Origin: DASQPR01 sp963724705
Lineage (GTDB): Bacteria > Actinomycetota > Actinomycetes > Mycobacteriales > Micromonosporaceae
Direction of reading: 5' to 3'
NCBI GenBank assembly: GCA_963724705.1
Contig: CAVRVS010000002.1
Location: 682,001 to 746,000, forward strand
Length of the DNA: 64,000 nt
The position numbers and the translations under genes were made by a program. Below, one piece after another: positions 57,643 to 64,000 of the stretch (position 1 is the first letter of the stretch; each line of letters opens with the position of its first letter). A model generated the notes under the pieces. That model was not told where the DNA came from. It made no database searches and worked only from the letters and a program-made list of their open reading frames with translations.

Positions 57643-59805
57643 ATGCCTACGTCTCACACCGCCCGGCCCACGTATCCGCCGGCGACCCGTCTCGATCTCG
57701 TCGAACAGTTGCATGGTCGAGACGTCGCCGACCCGTACCGGTGGCTCGAAGATGTTGACGATCCGCAGACGAAGGCCTGGTCGACGGCCGAGGATGACTT
57801 GTACGCGTCGGTTCGCGCCACGTGGCCCGGTCGAGAGACGTTTTACGCGCGCCTGACCGAGTTGCACGCCGTCGGCGAGGTGCACGCGCCGACATGGCGG
57901 AAGGATCTCGCGTTCGGCCTGCATCGCGATCCGGACCAGGATCACGCCGTCCTGACCGTCGTCGGTCCCGACGGAGCGGTCCGTACGCTCGTCGATCCGA
58001 TCGCGATCGACCCGTCCGGGAGCACGACACTGGACTTCTGGGTGCCCTCGCCGGACGGCTCGCGGCTCGCGTACGGCTTGTCCGAGGGCGGCACGGAGCA
58101 GGCGCTGGTCCGTGTCATGGACGTCAGCACCGGCATGGTGATCGACGGACCGATCGACCGCGTCCGGCACACCCCGATCGCGTGGTTGCCGGACGGCGAT
58201 GCCTACTACTACGTACGCAACCTGACCGACGAAGACGCGCCGGACGGCGACGGCTACCTCTTCCGCCGGGTCTATCTGCACACGGTCGGTACCGACCCGG
58301 AAACCGATCCGCTGGTATTCGGCGCCGACGCGCCCAAGACGGCGTTCTTCTGGGTCGACGTGTCCGATGACGGCCAGTGGGTGATGGTGAGTCAGCAGCG
58401 TGGCACGGACGCTCGCAACGACCTCTGGATCGCCAATCGGGACAGCGTCGCCAATCGGGACGGCATCGACAATCGGGACGGTGACGGCGCGGGAGGCGCT
58501 ACGTTCGTTCCGGTCCAGGTGGGCATCGATGCGCTCACGTCGACTCACTTCGGCCGCGACGGTTCGGTCTACCTGCTGACCAAGCAAGGGGCGCCACGGT
58601 GGCGGCTGTGCGTCGCCGAACCCGGCGACCTGTACGAAGCTGGCGTGACGGCCGGCACCACCGATCCGGGCACCGGGACGTGGCGCGAACTCATCCCGGA
58701 GGACCCGACGGCGGTCATCTCCGACTACGCCATCCTCGATGGTCCCGCACTGGCCGAGCCGCAGGTCGCCCTCGTGCGCACCCGGCACGCGATCGCCGAG
58801 GTCACGCTGCACGACCTGGCCAGCGGCCGGCAGACGGCATCCGTGCAACTGCCCGGCGTCGGTACGGTCGACGAGCTGACGGCGCGGCACGACGGCGGCC
58901 ACGAGGCGTGGCTCACGTACACCGACTTCACGACGCCGGCTCAGGTGCTGCGGGTCGACGCGGTCACCGGGGCGTTGGACATCTGGGCGCAGCCGCCCGG
59001 CACCGCGACCGCGAACGTCGAGGTCGTCACGCGCCACGTACGGTATCCGTCCTACGACGGCACCGAGATCGGCATGTTCGTCGCCGGTTCGACGACACCG
59101 GGCAGCGGTCCGGTGCCGACCATCTTGTACGGCTACGGCGGCTTCAACATCTCCCGGCCGCCGACGTACGACCCGTGGATCCTGGCCTGGATCGAAGCCG
59201 GCGGTGTGTTCGCACTCGCGAGTCTCCGTGGCGGCGGCGAAGAGGGCGAAGCCTGGCACCGGGACGGGATGCGGGCCAAGAAGCAGAACGTCTTCGATGA
59301 CTTCCACGCCGCCGGCGACTGGCTCGTCGGTCAGGGCATCACCACGCACGACAAGCTCGGCATCTTCGGCGGCTCGAACGGCGGCCTGCTCGTCGGCGCG
59401 GCGCTGACGCAGCATCCGGAGAAGTACGCCGCCGTCGTCTGCTCCGCGCCGCTGCTGGACATGGTCCGCTACGAGAACTTCGGCCTCGGCTCGTTGTGGC
59501 ACGGTGAATACGGCACGGCCGCCGATCCGGAGCAGTTCGGCTGGCTGTACGCCTACTCGCCGTACCACCACGTGACCGAGGGCGTCGAATATCCGGCCGT
59601 GGCGTTCACTGTGTTCGAGGGCGACAGCCGGGTCGATCCGCTGCACGCCCGCAAGTTGTGCGCGGCGCTGCAGCACGCGACGGCGAGTGCCCGGCCGGTG
59701 GTGATCCGCCGCGAGCAAAACGTCGGCCACGCGAGCCGGGCTGTGTCCCGTACCGTCGATCTGGCCGCCGACCGATTGGCGTTCTTCACCGCCGAACTGT
59801 TCTGA
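57643..59805 (+). CDS. prolyl oligopeptidase family serine peptidase (S9A)
   Basis: A 720-residue cytosolic peptidase. An N-terminal helix (DVADPYRWLEDVDDPQTKAW) is family-typical, a seven-bladed propeller fills about residues 75-425, and the hydrolase domain follows with nucleophile Ser578 in GGSNGGLL, the aspartate in EGDSRVDPLHARK and the histidine in NVGHASRAV. It cleaves short peptides after proline. An insertion of repeated ANRDG-like residues at about 265-280 lies in a propeller loop and may be variable. Start ATG 57643, 64 bp after the sedolisin gene; no clear ribosome site. Confidence 0.95.
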   Translation: MPTSHTARPTYPPATRLDLVEQLHGRDVADPYRWLEDVDDPQTKAWSTAEDDLYASVRATWPGRETFYARLTELHAVGEVHAPTWRKDLAFGLHRDPDQDHAVLTVVGPDGAVRTLVDPIAIDPSGSTTLDFWVPSPDGSRLAYGLSEGGTEQALVRVMDVSTGMVIDGPIDRVRHTPIAWLPDGDAYYYVRNLTDEDAPDGDGYLFRRVYLHTVGTDPETDPLVFGADAPKTAFFWVDVSDDGQWVMVSQQRGTDARNDLWIANRDSVANRDGIDNRDGDGAGGATFVPVQVGIDALTSTHFGRDGSVYLLTKQGAPRWRLCVAEPGDLYEAGVTAGTTDPGTGTWRELIPEDPTAVISDYAILDGPALAEPQVALVRTRHAIAEVTLHDLASGRQTASVQLPGVGTVDELTARHDGGHEAWLTYTDFTTPAQVLRVDAVTGALDIWAQPPGTATANVEVVTRHVRYPSYDGTEIGMFVAGSTTPGSGPVPTILYGYGGFNISRPPTYDPWILAWIEAGGVFALASLRGGGEEGEAWHRDGMRAKKQNVFDDFHAAGDWLVGQGITTHDKLGIFGGSNGGLLVGAALTQHPEKYAAVVCSAPLLDMVRYENFGLGSLWHGEYGTAADPEQFGWLYAYSPYHHVTEGVEYPAVAFTVFEGDSRVDPLHARKLCAALQHATASARPVVIRREQNVGHASRAVSRTVDLAADRLAFFTAELF

Positions 59806-59878
59806 CGACGGCCCCGATCTTGCCGGCGGCGGCGGGCGGTCGCCGCGCCGGCGGGTGGCCACCCGCCGGCGCCGAGGT

Positions 59879-61384
59879 TCAGCGCTTGCGGCCGTGGATG
59901 GTCTTGATGACGCGCTTGATCATCTCGACCTGCTTCGGTGTGCGCTCGAACGACGTGGCTGGGAGCAGTGAGCGCGCGCGTCGCTTGGTGATGGCCTTCG
60001 GCCGGGCGAACTCGCGCAGCCCGTCCGCGCCGTGAATGCGGCCGAAACCGGAGTCGCCGACACCGCCGAACGGAAGGCTCGGCATGCCGGCAAAGGTGAG
60101 CGTCGAGTTGATTGACGTCATGCCCGAGCGGAGCCGGCGGGCGATGCGCATCGCGTCGCGCTTGCCGAAGACTGAACCGCCGAGGCCGTAGCGCAACCCG
60201 TTGGCCAGCCGGATGGCTTCGTCCGCGTCGGCGACCCGCTTGACGGTCAGGGTCGGCCCGAACGTCTCTTCGCGCACGGCCGGAGAATCTTCCGGCACGT
60301 CGACGAGGATCGTCGGGCGCACGTACGGTGCCGCGACGGCGTCGAGGCCGCCCATCGCCGCCGTACCGCCGCGTTCCAGGGCGTCGCCGATGTGCCGTCG
60401 GATCGTCTCGATCTGGGCCGGCATGGTGATCGGACCGATGTCCGCGCCATCGCCGGCGCCGAGCGTCAACGTGCCGGCCTTCGCGACGAGTTTGTCGACA
60501 AAGGCGTCGTGGACCGCGTCGACCACGTAGATGCGCTCGATGCCGATGCAGGTCTGGCCGGCGTTGGTGAGCCCGCCCCAGGCCGCCGCGGATGCGGCGG
60601 CGTCCAGGTCGGCATCTACGTCAACGATCATCGCGTCCTTGCCGCCGCACTCCAGCAGCACCGGAGTCAATGACTCGGCGCACGCGGCCATGATCTTCTT
60701 GCCGGTCGCGGTCGACCCGGTAAACGCGATCTTGTCGGTCCCGGCCTGCGTCAGCGCGGCGCCGACGTCACCCATCCCATGGACAATCTGGAGTACGGGA
60801 TGGTCCGGCACGATCTCGGCGAACGTGTCGATGATGAGCTGGCCGACAGCCGGCGTATATTCGCTCGGCTTGAAGACGACAGCATTGCCGGCCGCGAGCG
60901 CGTAGGCGATCGAGCCCATCGGCGTGAAGATCGGATAGTTCCACGGGCCGATGACGCCGATCACGCCGTACGGCTGGTATTCGAGAAAGGCCGAGTGCTC
61001 GACGAGCGTCAGCGAACTGCGCATGCGGCGGAGCTTCAGCACACGTTGCGCGTTCTTGGCCGCCCAGGCTAGATGGTCGAGCGCGGCGAAACACTCGACG
61101 ATCGCCTCCGCGTGCGGCTTGCCGCCCTCCCGGTTGATCAGCTCGGCAATGTCCTGGACCCGGTTGGCGAGCAGCGAGGTCCAGCGCAGCATCGCAGTGC
61201 GGCGGCCGGCGAAGCCGAGACCGGCCCACCAGGCGCCGGCTTCCCGACCTCGTTCGACGGCAGCGCGTACGTCCGCGTCCGTGGCGACCGGAAATCGACC
61301 GACCTCGGCGCCCGAGGCGGGATTGGTTGAGATCAGCTCGCCGTCCTCGACGACGGGCACACCGGGCGTACGGGTGGCGGTCAT
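59879..61384 (-). CDS. aldehyde dehydrogenase family protein
   Basis: A 501-residue NAD(P)-dependent aldehyde dehydrogenase. FTGSTATGKKI is the cofactor-binding loop, LECGGKD holds the general-base Glu and NAGQTCIG the catalytic Cys. The sequence is closest to the succinate-semialdehyde/benzaldehyde-type branch. The C terminus has an extra basic stretch (KRRARSLLPATSFERTPKQVEMIKR). The start at 61384 (M-T-A-T-R-T-P) lies 7 nt after TAGAAT, so the mRNA is probably leaderless, and a TetR-like palindrome covers the -35 region. A longer open frame upstream of 61384 is not family-like. Confidence 0.94.
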   Translation of the reverse strand: MTATRTPGVPVVEDGELISTNPASGAEVGRFPVATDADVRAAVERGREAGAWWAGLGFAGRRTAMLRWTSLLANRVQDIAELINREGGKPHAEAIVECFAALDHLAWAAKNAQRVLKLRRMRSSLTLVEHSAFLEYQPYGVIGVIGPWNYPIFTPMGSIAYALAAGNAVVFKPSEYTPAVGQLIIDTFAEIVPDHPVLQIVHGMGDVGAALTQAGTDKIAFTGSTATGKKIMAACAESLTPVLLECGGKDAMIVDVDADLDAAASAAAWGGLTNAGQTCIGIERIYVVDAVHDAFVDKLVAKAGTLTLGAGDGADIGPITMPAQIETIRRHIGDALERGGTAAMGGLDAVAAPYVRPTILVDVPEDSPAVREETFGPTLTVKRVADADEAIRLANGLRYGLGGSVFGKRDAMRIARRLRSGMTSINSTLTFAGMPSLPFGGVGDSGFGRIHGADGLREFARPKAITKRRARSLLPATSFERTPKQVEMIKRVIKTIHGRKR

Positions 61385-61407
61385 GGCGCGAATTCTAAAC
61401 CGCTGAC

Positions 61408-61421
61408 TTACTCGCCAGTAG
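61408..61421. promoter_or_regulatory. aldehyde dehydrogenase promoter palindrome (TetR-like)
   Basis: TTACT-CGCC-AGTAG lies 24 bp upstream of the aldehyde dehydrogenase start and overlaps its -35 element. It differs from the meaA site (44120-44133) at two of 14 positions, so one regulator may serve both genes. Confidence 0.5.
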
Positions 61422-61916
61422 CCCTTGATGTCGCGATCGGACGGCCGACCGGATCCGGCTCGATCGGCGGCTCGGCTGGATCGGGCAGCCATTGCATGCA
61501 CCAAGGATGCAGATTCTGTCGTCGATCCTTCGACAAGCCCGTGTTCAGCTGCGTCGCCCGGACGGTTGCGGCAACCTTGACGGTCGCGGGCAGGAGGAAA
61601 TATTGTGTGCACAGCACATACAATCGGCACCGGATCATCGAGACGCGGTTCGCAGCCACGGACGGCCGATCTCGACACAGGATCACCACCGGTTTGTCGC
61701 GGACGCGACGACCGCGGGTGCTCCGACCCGGCGCCGGACGAGCACTATCACCGCTCGGTCTCACTCATGGGTGGGGAGGGACGTGAGCGAAGCACGGGAC
61801 CGGCACGCGTGTCGCGCCGGTCCCGCGCCGCGTGCGAGCACGGCCAGCTACGACCGACCCTGACGGCCTATGAGCACCGCCTGCGGCCACCGCCTGCGGA
61901 GCGAACCGGAGGAACC
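61422..61916. other. intergenic region with inverted repeat
   Basis: No convincing gene of its own in 495 bases; codon character is poor in all frames. An imperfect palindrome, ATTGTGTGC-aca-GCACATACAAT (61602-61624), may be a GntR-like site. Directly before it, AGGAGG at 61592-61597 and GTG at 61605 are in frame with the downstream hydratase. Confidence 0.45.
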
Positions 61917-62720
61917 ATGACGAACGACCAGCTGAGCGTCCAACCCGACGAGGCCGGTGCGGCCCAGATCATGTACGACATCTCCCGTGGCCATCTCGTG
62001 GATGGGCCGCTCCCCGAAGCGCTGCGCTCCTACGAGGGCGCGCCCGTTGAGAGCGGCCTGTCGTTGCAGTTGGCCGTTCTGGACCGGTGGATCGCGGCCG
62101 GTGAGACGATCGGCGGCTACAAGATTGGTTGGACGTCGCGTAGCGCGCGGGATCGCGGCGGCGTGGGTTTCCGACCGTTCGGCTACATCCTTGCGAGCCG
62201 CATGCTGGCGTCGGGGTCGGTGGTTCACCGCGCCGCCGTACCGAACTGTGTCATCGAGCCGGAGATCTGCGTGACCATGGGCCGGCGCCTCGGCGCCGAG
62301 AAGGTGAGCGTCGAGGAGGCTCGGGATGCTGTCGCCAGCGTGTCCGCGTCGTTCGAGGTGATCTCCGCCCGGACGCCCGAGGGCGTCGCCATGCCGTGCC
62401 GGATCGGCAACGGCCTCAACAACTGGGGCCTCGTGTACGGGCCGGAGCACACGCCGGATGTCGCGCTCGACGCGATCACCGTCGACCTGCTGCGTGACGG
62501 CGAGCCGGCCGGCTCCAGCGGTTCCGGGCCGGACGTCGTGGACGATCCTTACCTGTCGCTGGCCCGCGTCGCGGTACTGCTGCACAGCTACGGACGGGCG
62601 CTCGAGCCCGGACAACGCATCCTCACCGGGTCGATCCTGCCCGGAGCCAAGACCGAAGGCGCTTCGCGCTATGAGGCCAGTTTCGGCCCGCTCGGCAGCG
62701 TGGCCGTCGAATTCGACTAG
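61917..62720 (+). CDS. 2-keto-4-pentenoate hydratase-like enzyme
   Basis: A 267-residue member of the fumarylacetoacetate-hydrolase-fold hydratase/decarboxylase group (MhpD, 4-oxalocrotonate decarboxylase). GYKIGWTSRSARD, CVIEPEICVTMGRRL (metal-binding glutamates) and LARVAVLLHSYGRALEPGQRILTGS are family-typical. It would act on 2-hydroxydienoates from aromatic ring cleavage. GGAGG 4 nt before ATG 61917 sets the start. A GTG at 61605 with a perfect AGGAGG is in frame and would add 104 residues unlike the family, so it is less likely. No other meta-cleavage genes are in view. Confidence 0.9.
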   Translation: MTNDQLSVQPDEAGAAQIMYDISRGHLVDGPLPEALRSYEGAPVESGLSLQLAVLDRWIAAGETIGGYKIGWTSRSARDRGGVGFRPFGYILASRMLASGSVVHRAAVPNCVIEPEICVTMGRRLGAEKVSVEEARDAVASVSASFEVISARTPEGVAMPCRIGNGLNNWGLVYGPEHTPDVALDAITVDLLRDGEPAGSSGSGPDVVDDPYLSLARVAVLLHSYGRALEPGQRILTGSILPGAKTEGASRYEASFGPLGSVAVEFD

Positions 62721-62857
62721 CCGATCGCGCCGGCGACCGCCGGCTTGTCCCCGGGTCCGGCCGCGTGTGGGTAAGTCCACCAGGTGCGGCCGGTCCCGCC
62801 TGTCGTCCCACATGGCAGACTCGCGCGAGACGGGTTTCTCGGTGGGAGGAGTGCGCG

Positions 62858-64000
62858 GTGGCCAGAGATGTCCGCAGCGTCGGTGTGGTCGGACTCGGCA
62901 CGATGGGCGCCGGCATCGTCGAGGTTTTCGCTCGAAGCGGCGTGGACGTGGTCGCGGTCGAAGTCTCCGAGCCGGCGCTGGACCGTGGTCGCGAGCATCT
63001 GACCGGGTCCACCGATCGAGCGGTCGCCCGCGGCAAGCTTTCCGAGGCCGATCGCGACGCGCTGGTCGGCCGCATCCGCTTCGCGGTCGGCCTCAATGCG
63101 TTGAGCGACGTCGACCTCGTCATCGAGGCCGTACCCGAGCATCTCGATTTGAAGCAGAAGATCTTCGCGGAGCTGGACCGGGTCTGCAAGCCGGACGCGA
63201 TCTTGGCTACGAACACGTCGTCGCTGTCGGTCACCGAGATCTCGGTGGCGACCAGCCGCCCGAACCAGGTCATCGGCACGCACTTCTTCAACCCCGCGCC
63301 GGTCATGAAGCTCGTGGAGGTCATCAAGACCGTCGTGACCGCGCCCGAGGTCGTCGTCGACGTCGAGGCGCTGTGCGAGCGGCTGGGCAAGGTCGACGTG
63401 ACGATCAACGACCGGGCCGGTTTCATCGCGAACGCGCTGCTGTTCGGCTACCTGAACCACGCCGTCACGATGTACGAGGGTCGCTACTCGAGCCGGGAGG
63501 ACATCGACGCGGCCATGAAACTCGGCTGCGGCTTGCCAATGGGGCCGCTGGCGTTGATGGACCTCATCGGGCTCGACACCGCGTACGAGATCCTGGACAC
63601 GATGTATCGCCGCGGCGGCCGTGATCGACGGCACGCGCCGGCGCCCCTGCTCAAGCAGATGGTGACCGCCGGTCTCCTGGGCCGCAAGAGCGGTCGGGGC
63701 TTCTACACATACGAGAAGCCAGGCTCGCCGGTGGTCATCGCGGACGAGTCGACCCCGGTGGCCGCCGACGACGCGGGATCGGCCGACGACGCGGGCTCGG
63801 CCGGCGACATCCACCAGAAGATTCGCAAGGTCGGGGTAATCGGCTCCGGCACCATGGCCACCGGCATCATCGAAGTCTTCGCCCGCAACGGGTACGAGGT
63901 CGTGTCCGTGACCCGCGGTGCCGAGCGGTCGGCCACCCTGGCCGAGGCGTTCACGAAGTCGCTGACCAAGGGCGTCATCCGCGGCAAGCTGTCCGAAGAG
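62858..64000 (+). CDS. two-domain 3-hydroxyacyl-CoA dehydrogenase (3' end outside window)
   Basis: The frame is open from GTG 62858 to the window end (381 codons, no stop). GGGAGGA 7 nt upstream fixes the start. Residues 1-290 are a complete 3-hydroxyacyl-CoA dehydrogenase: NAD motif GLGTMGAGIVEVFARSG, IEAVPEHLDLKQKIF, catalytic-histidine region GTHFFNPAPVMKLVE and a C-terminal helical domain (GLPMGPLALMDLIGLD). After an Asp/Ala linker, a second NAD domain begins (VGVIGSGTMATGIIEVFARNG) and runs off the window. It would oxidise 3-hydroxyacyl-CoA in fatty-acid breakdown. The second motif has Ala in place of Gly after GTM. Confidence 0.93.
   Translation, partial: MARDVRSVGVVGLGTMGAGIVEVFARSGVDVVAVEVSEPALDRGREHLTGSTDRAVARGKLSEADRDALVGRIRFAVGLNALSDVDLVIEAVPEHLDLKQKIFAELDRVCKPDAILATNTSSLSVTEISVATSRPNQVIGTHFFNPAPVMKLVEVIKTVVTAPEVVVDVEALCERLGKVDVTINDRAGFIANALLFGYLNHAVTMYEGRYSSREDIDAAMKLGCGLPMGPLALMDLIGLDTAYEILDTMYRRGGRDRRHAPAPLLKQMVTAGLLGRKSGRGFYTYEKPGSPVVIADESTPVAADDAGSADDAGSAGDIHQKIRKVGVIGSGTMATGIIEVFARNGYEVVSVTRGAERSATLAEAFTKSLTKGVIRGKLSEE

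Noticed and set aside
57547..59862. 771-codon minus-strand frame opposite the prolyl oligopeptidase
   Set aside because: Shadow of a gene with intact catalytic triad; composition is Arg/Val/Asp-rich without motifs.
61408..61764. 118-codon minus-strand frame upstream of the aldehyde dehydrogenase
   Set aside because: Poor codon character, no ribosome site, and it ends within the proposed operator; no family resemblance.

Overview
The window comes from a high-GC actinobacterium. The support is GC-rich codon use throughout, frequent GTG starts, several apparently leaderless genes with a -10-like hexamer 5-8 nt before the start codon, the actinobacterial mismatch-repair nuclease NucS, an MeaA-type ethylmalonyl-CoA mutase, and a LAL-type LuxR regulator. 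It reads as ordinary chromosome with many one- to three-gene units. I see no prophage, CRISPR array, insertion sequence or ribosomal RNA. The genus cannot be fixed from sequence alone.

Layout. 1-6400: end of a DrrAB-like exporter, an alpha/beta hydrolase divergent from a MarR regulator (apparently frameshifted) with a palindromic operator between them, an APC permease, and a DGPF-protein/ECF sigma pair. 6400-13500: a TPR protein, a 39-bp tandem repeat array, a beta-helix lipoprotein, a tiny unit that looks like a translational attenuator (20-codon leader, hairpin hiding a ribosome site, 48-aa gene, terminator), an MFS exporter, an esterase and two small conserved genes. 13600-19700: dnaG and a coupled gene, a three-gene ABC-2 exporter with a perfect terminator, a YtxH-like gene and tRNA-Asn. 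19900-26700: a LAL regulator with a small upstream gene, a GT-C membrane protein, and a two-gene module (ribbon-helix-helix protein plus four-TM DUF2637/SpdB-like protein) preceded by three GCTAGC sites spaced exactly 12 bp.

26700-38900: MBL hydrolase, CYTH-CHAD protein, Asl1-like glycosidase, a merR-patatin-acyltransferase operon, a DUF4188 gene behind two 17-bp palindromes, an HxlR/nitroreductase pair, a metal-type MerR regulator with a 28-residue cysteine-rich (metallothionein-like) peptide, a DUF1444-like gene, a lipase-like hydrolase and ssb. 39000-46200: secreted phytase-like protein, lipoprotein, ABC-2 exporter, and meaA, which is split by a one-base frameshift. 46200-54600: DUF4126 protein, a tightly overlapping GT2 / GH113-like lipoprotein / GT-C operon probably for an exported glycan, nucS, and a second DGPF/ECF pair. 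54600-64000: Rieske oxygenase, sedolisin, prolyl oligopeptidase, aldehyde dehydrogenase, a 2-keto-4-pentenoate hydratase-like enzyme and the start of a two-domain 3-hydroxyacyl-CoA dehydrogenase.

How parts connect. meaA and the distant aldehyde dehydrogenase carry near-identical TetR-like palindromes at their promoters, which suggests one regulon for acyl-CoA or aldehyde catabolism. Three ABC-2 exporters and an MFS pump point to export of small molecules or lipids. The most novel-looking items are the leader-peptide attenuator near 10,000, the MerR/cysteine-rich peptide unit near 36,000, the 12-bp-phased GCTAGC array near 24,800, and a repeat family (39-bp and 36-bp arrays sharing a core) near 8,500 and 28,000. 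Two apparent single-base frameshifts (MarR, MeaA) may be real or may be assembly errors.
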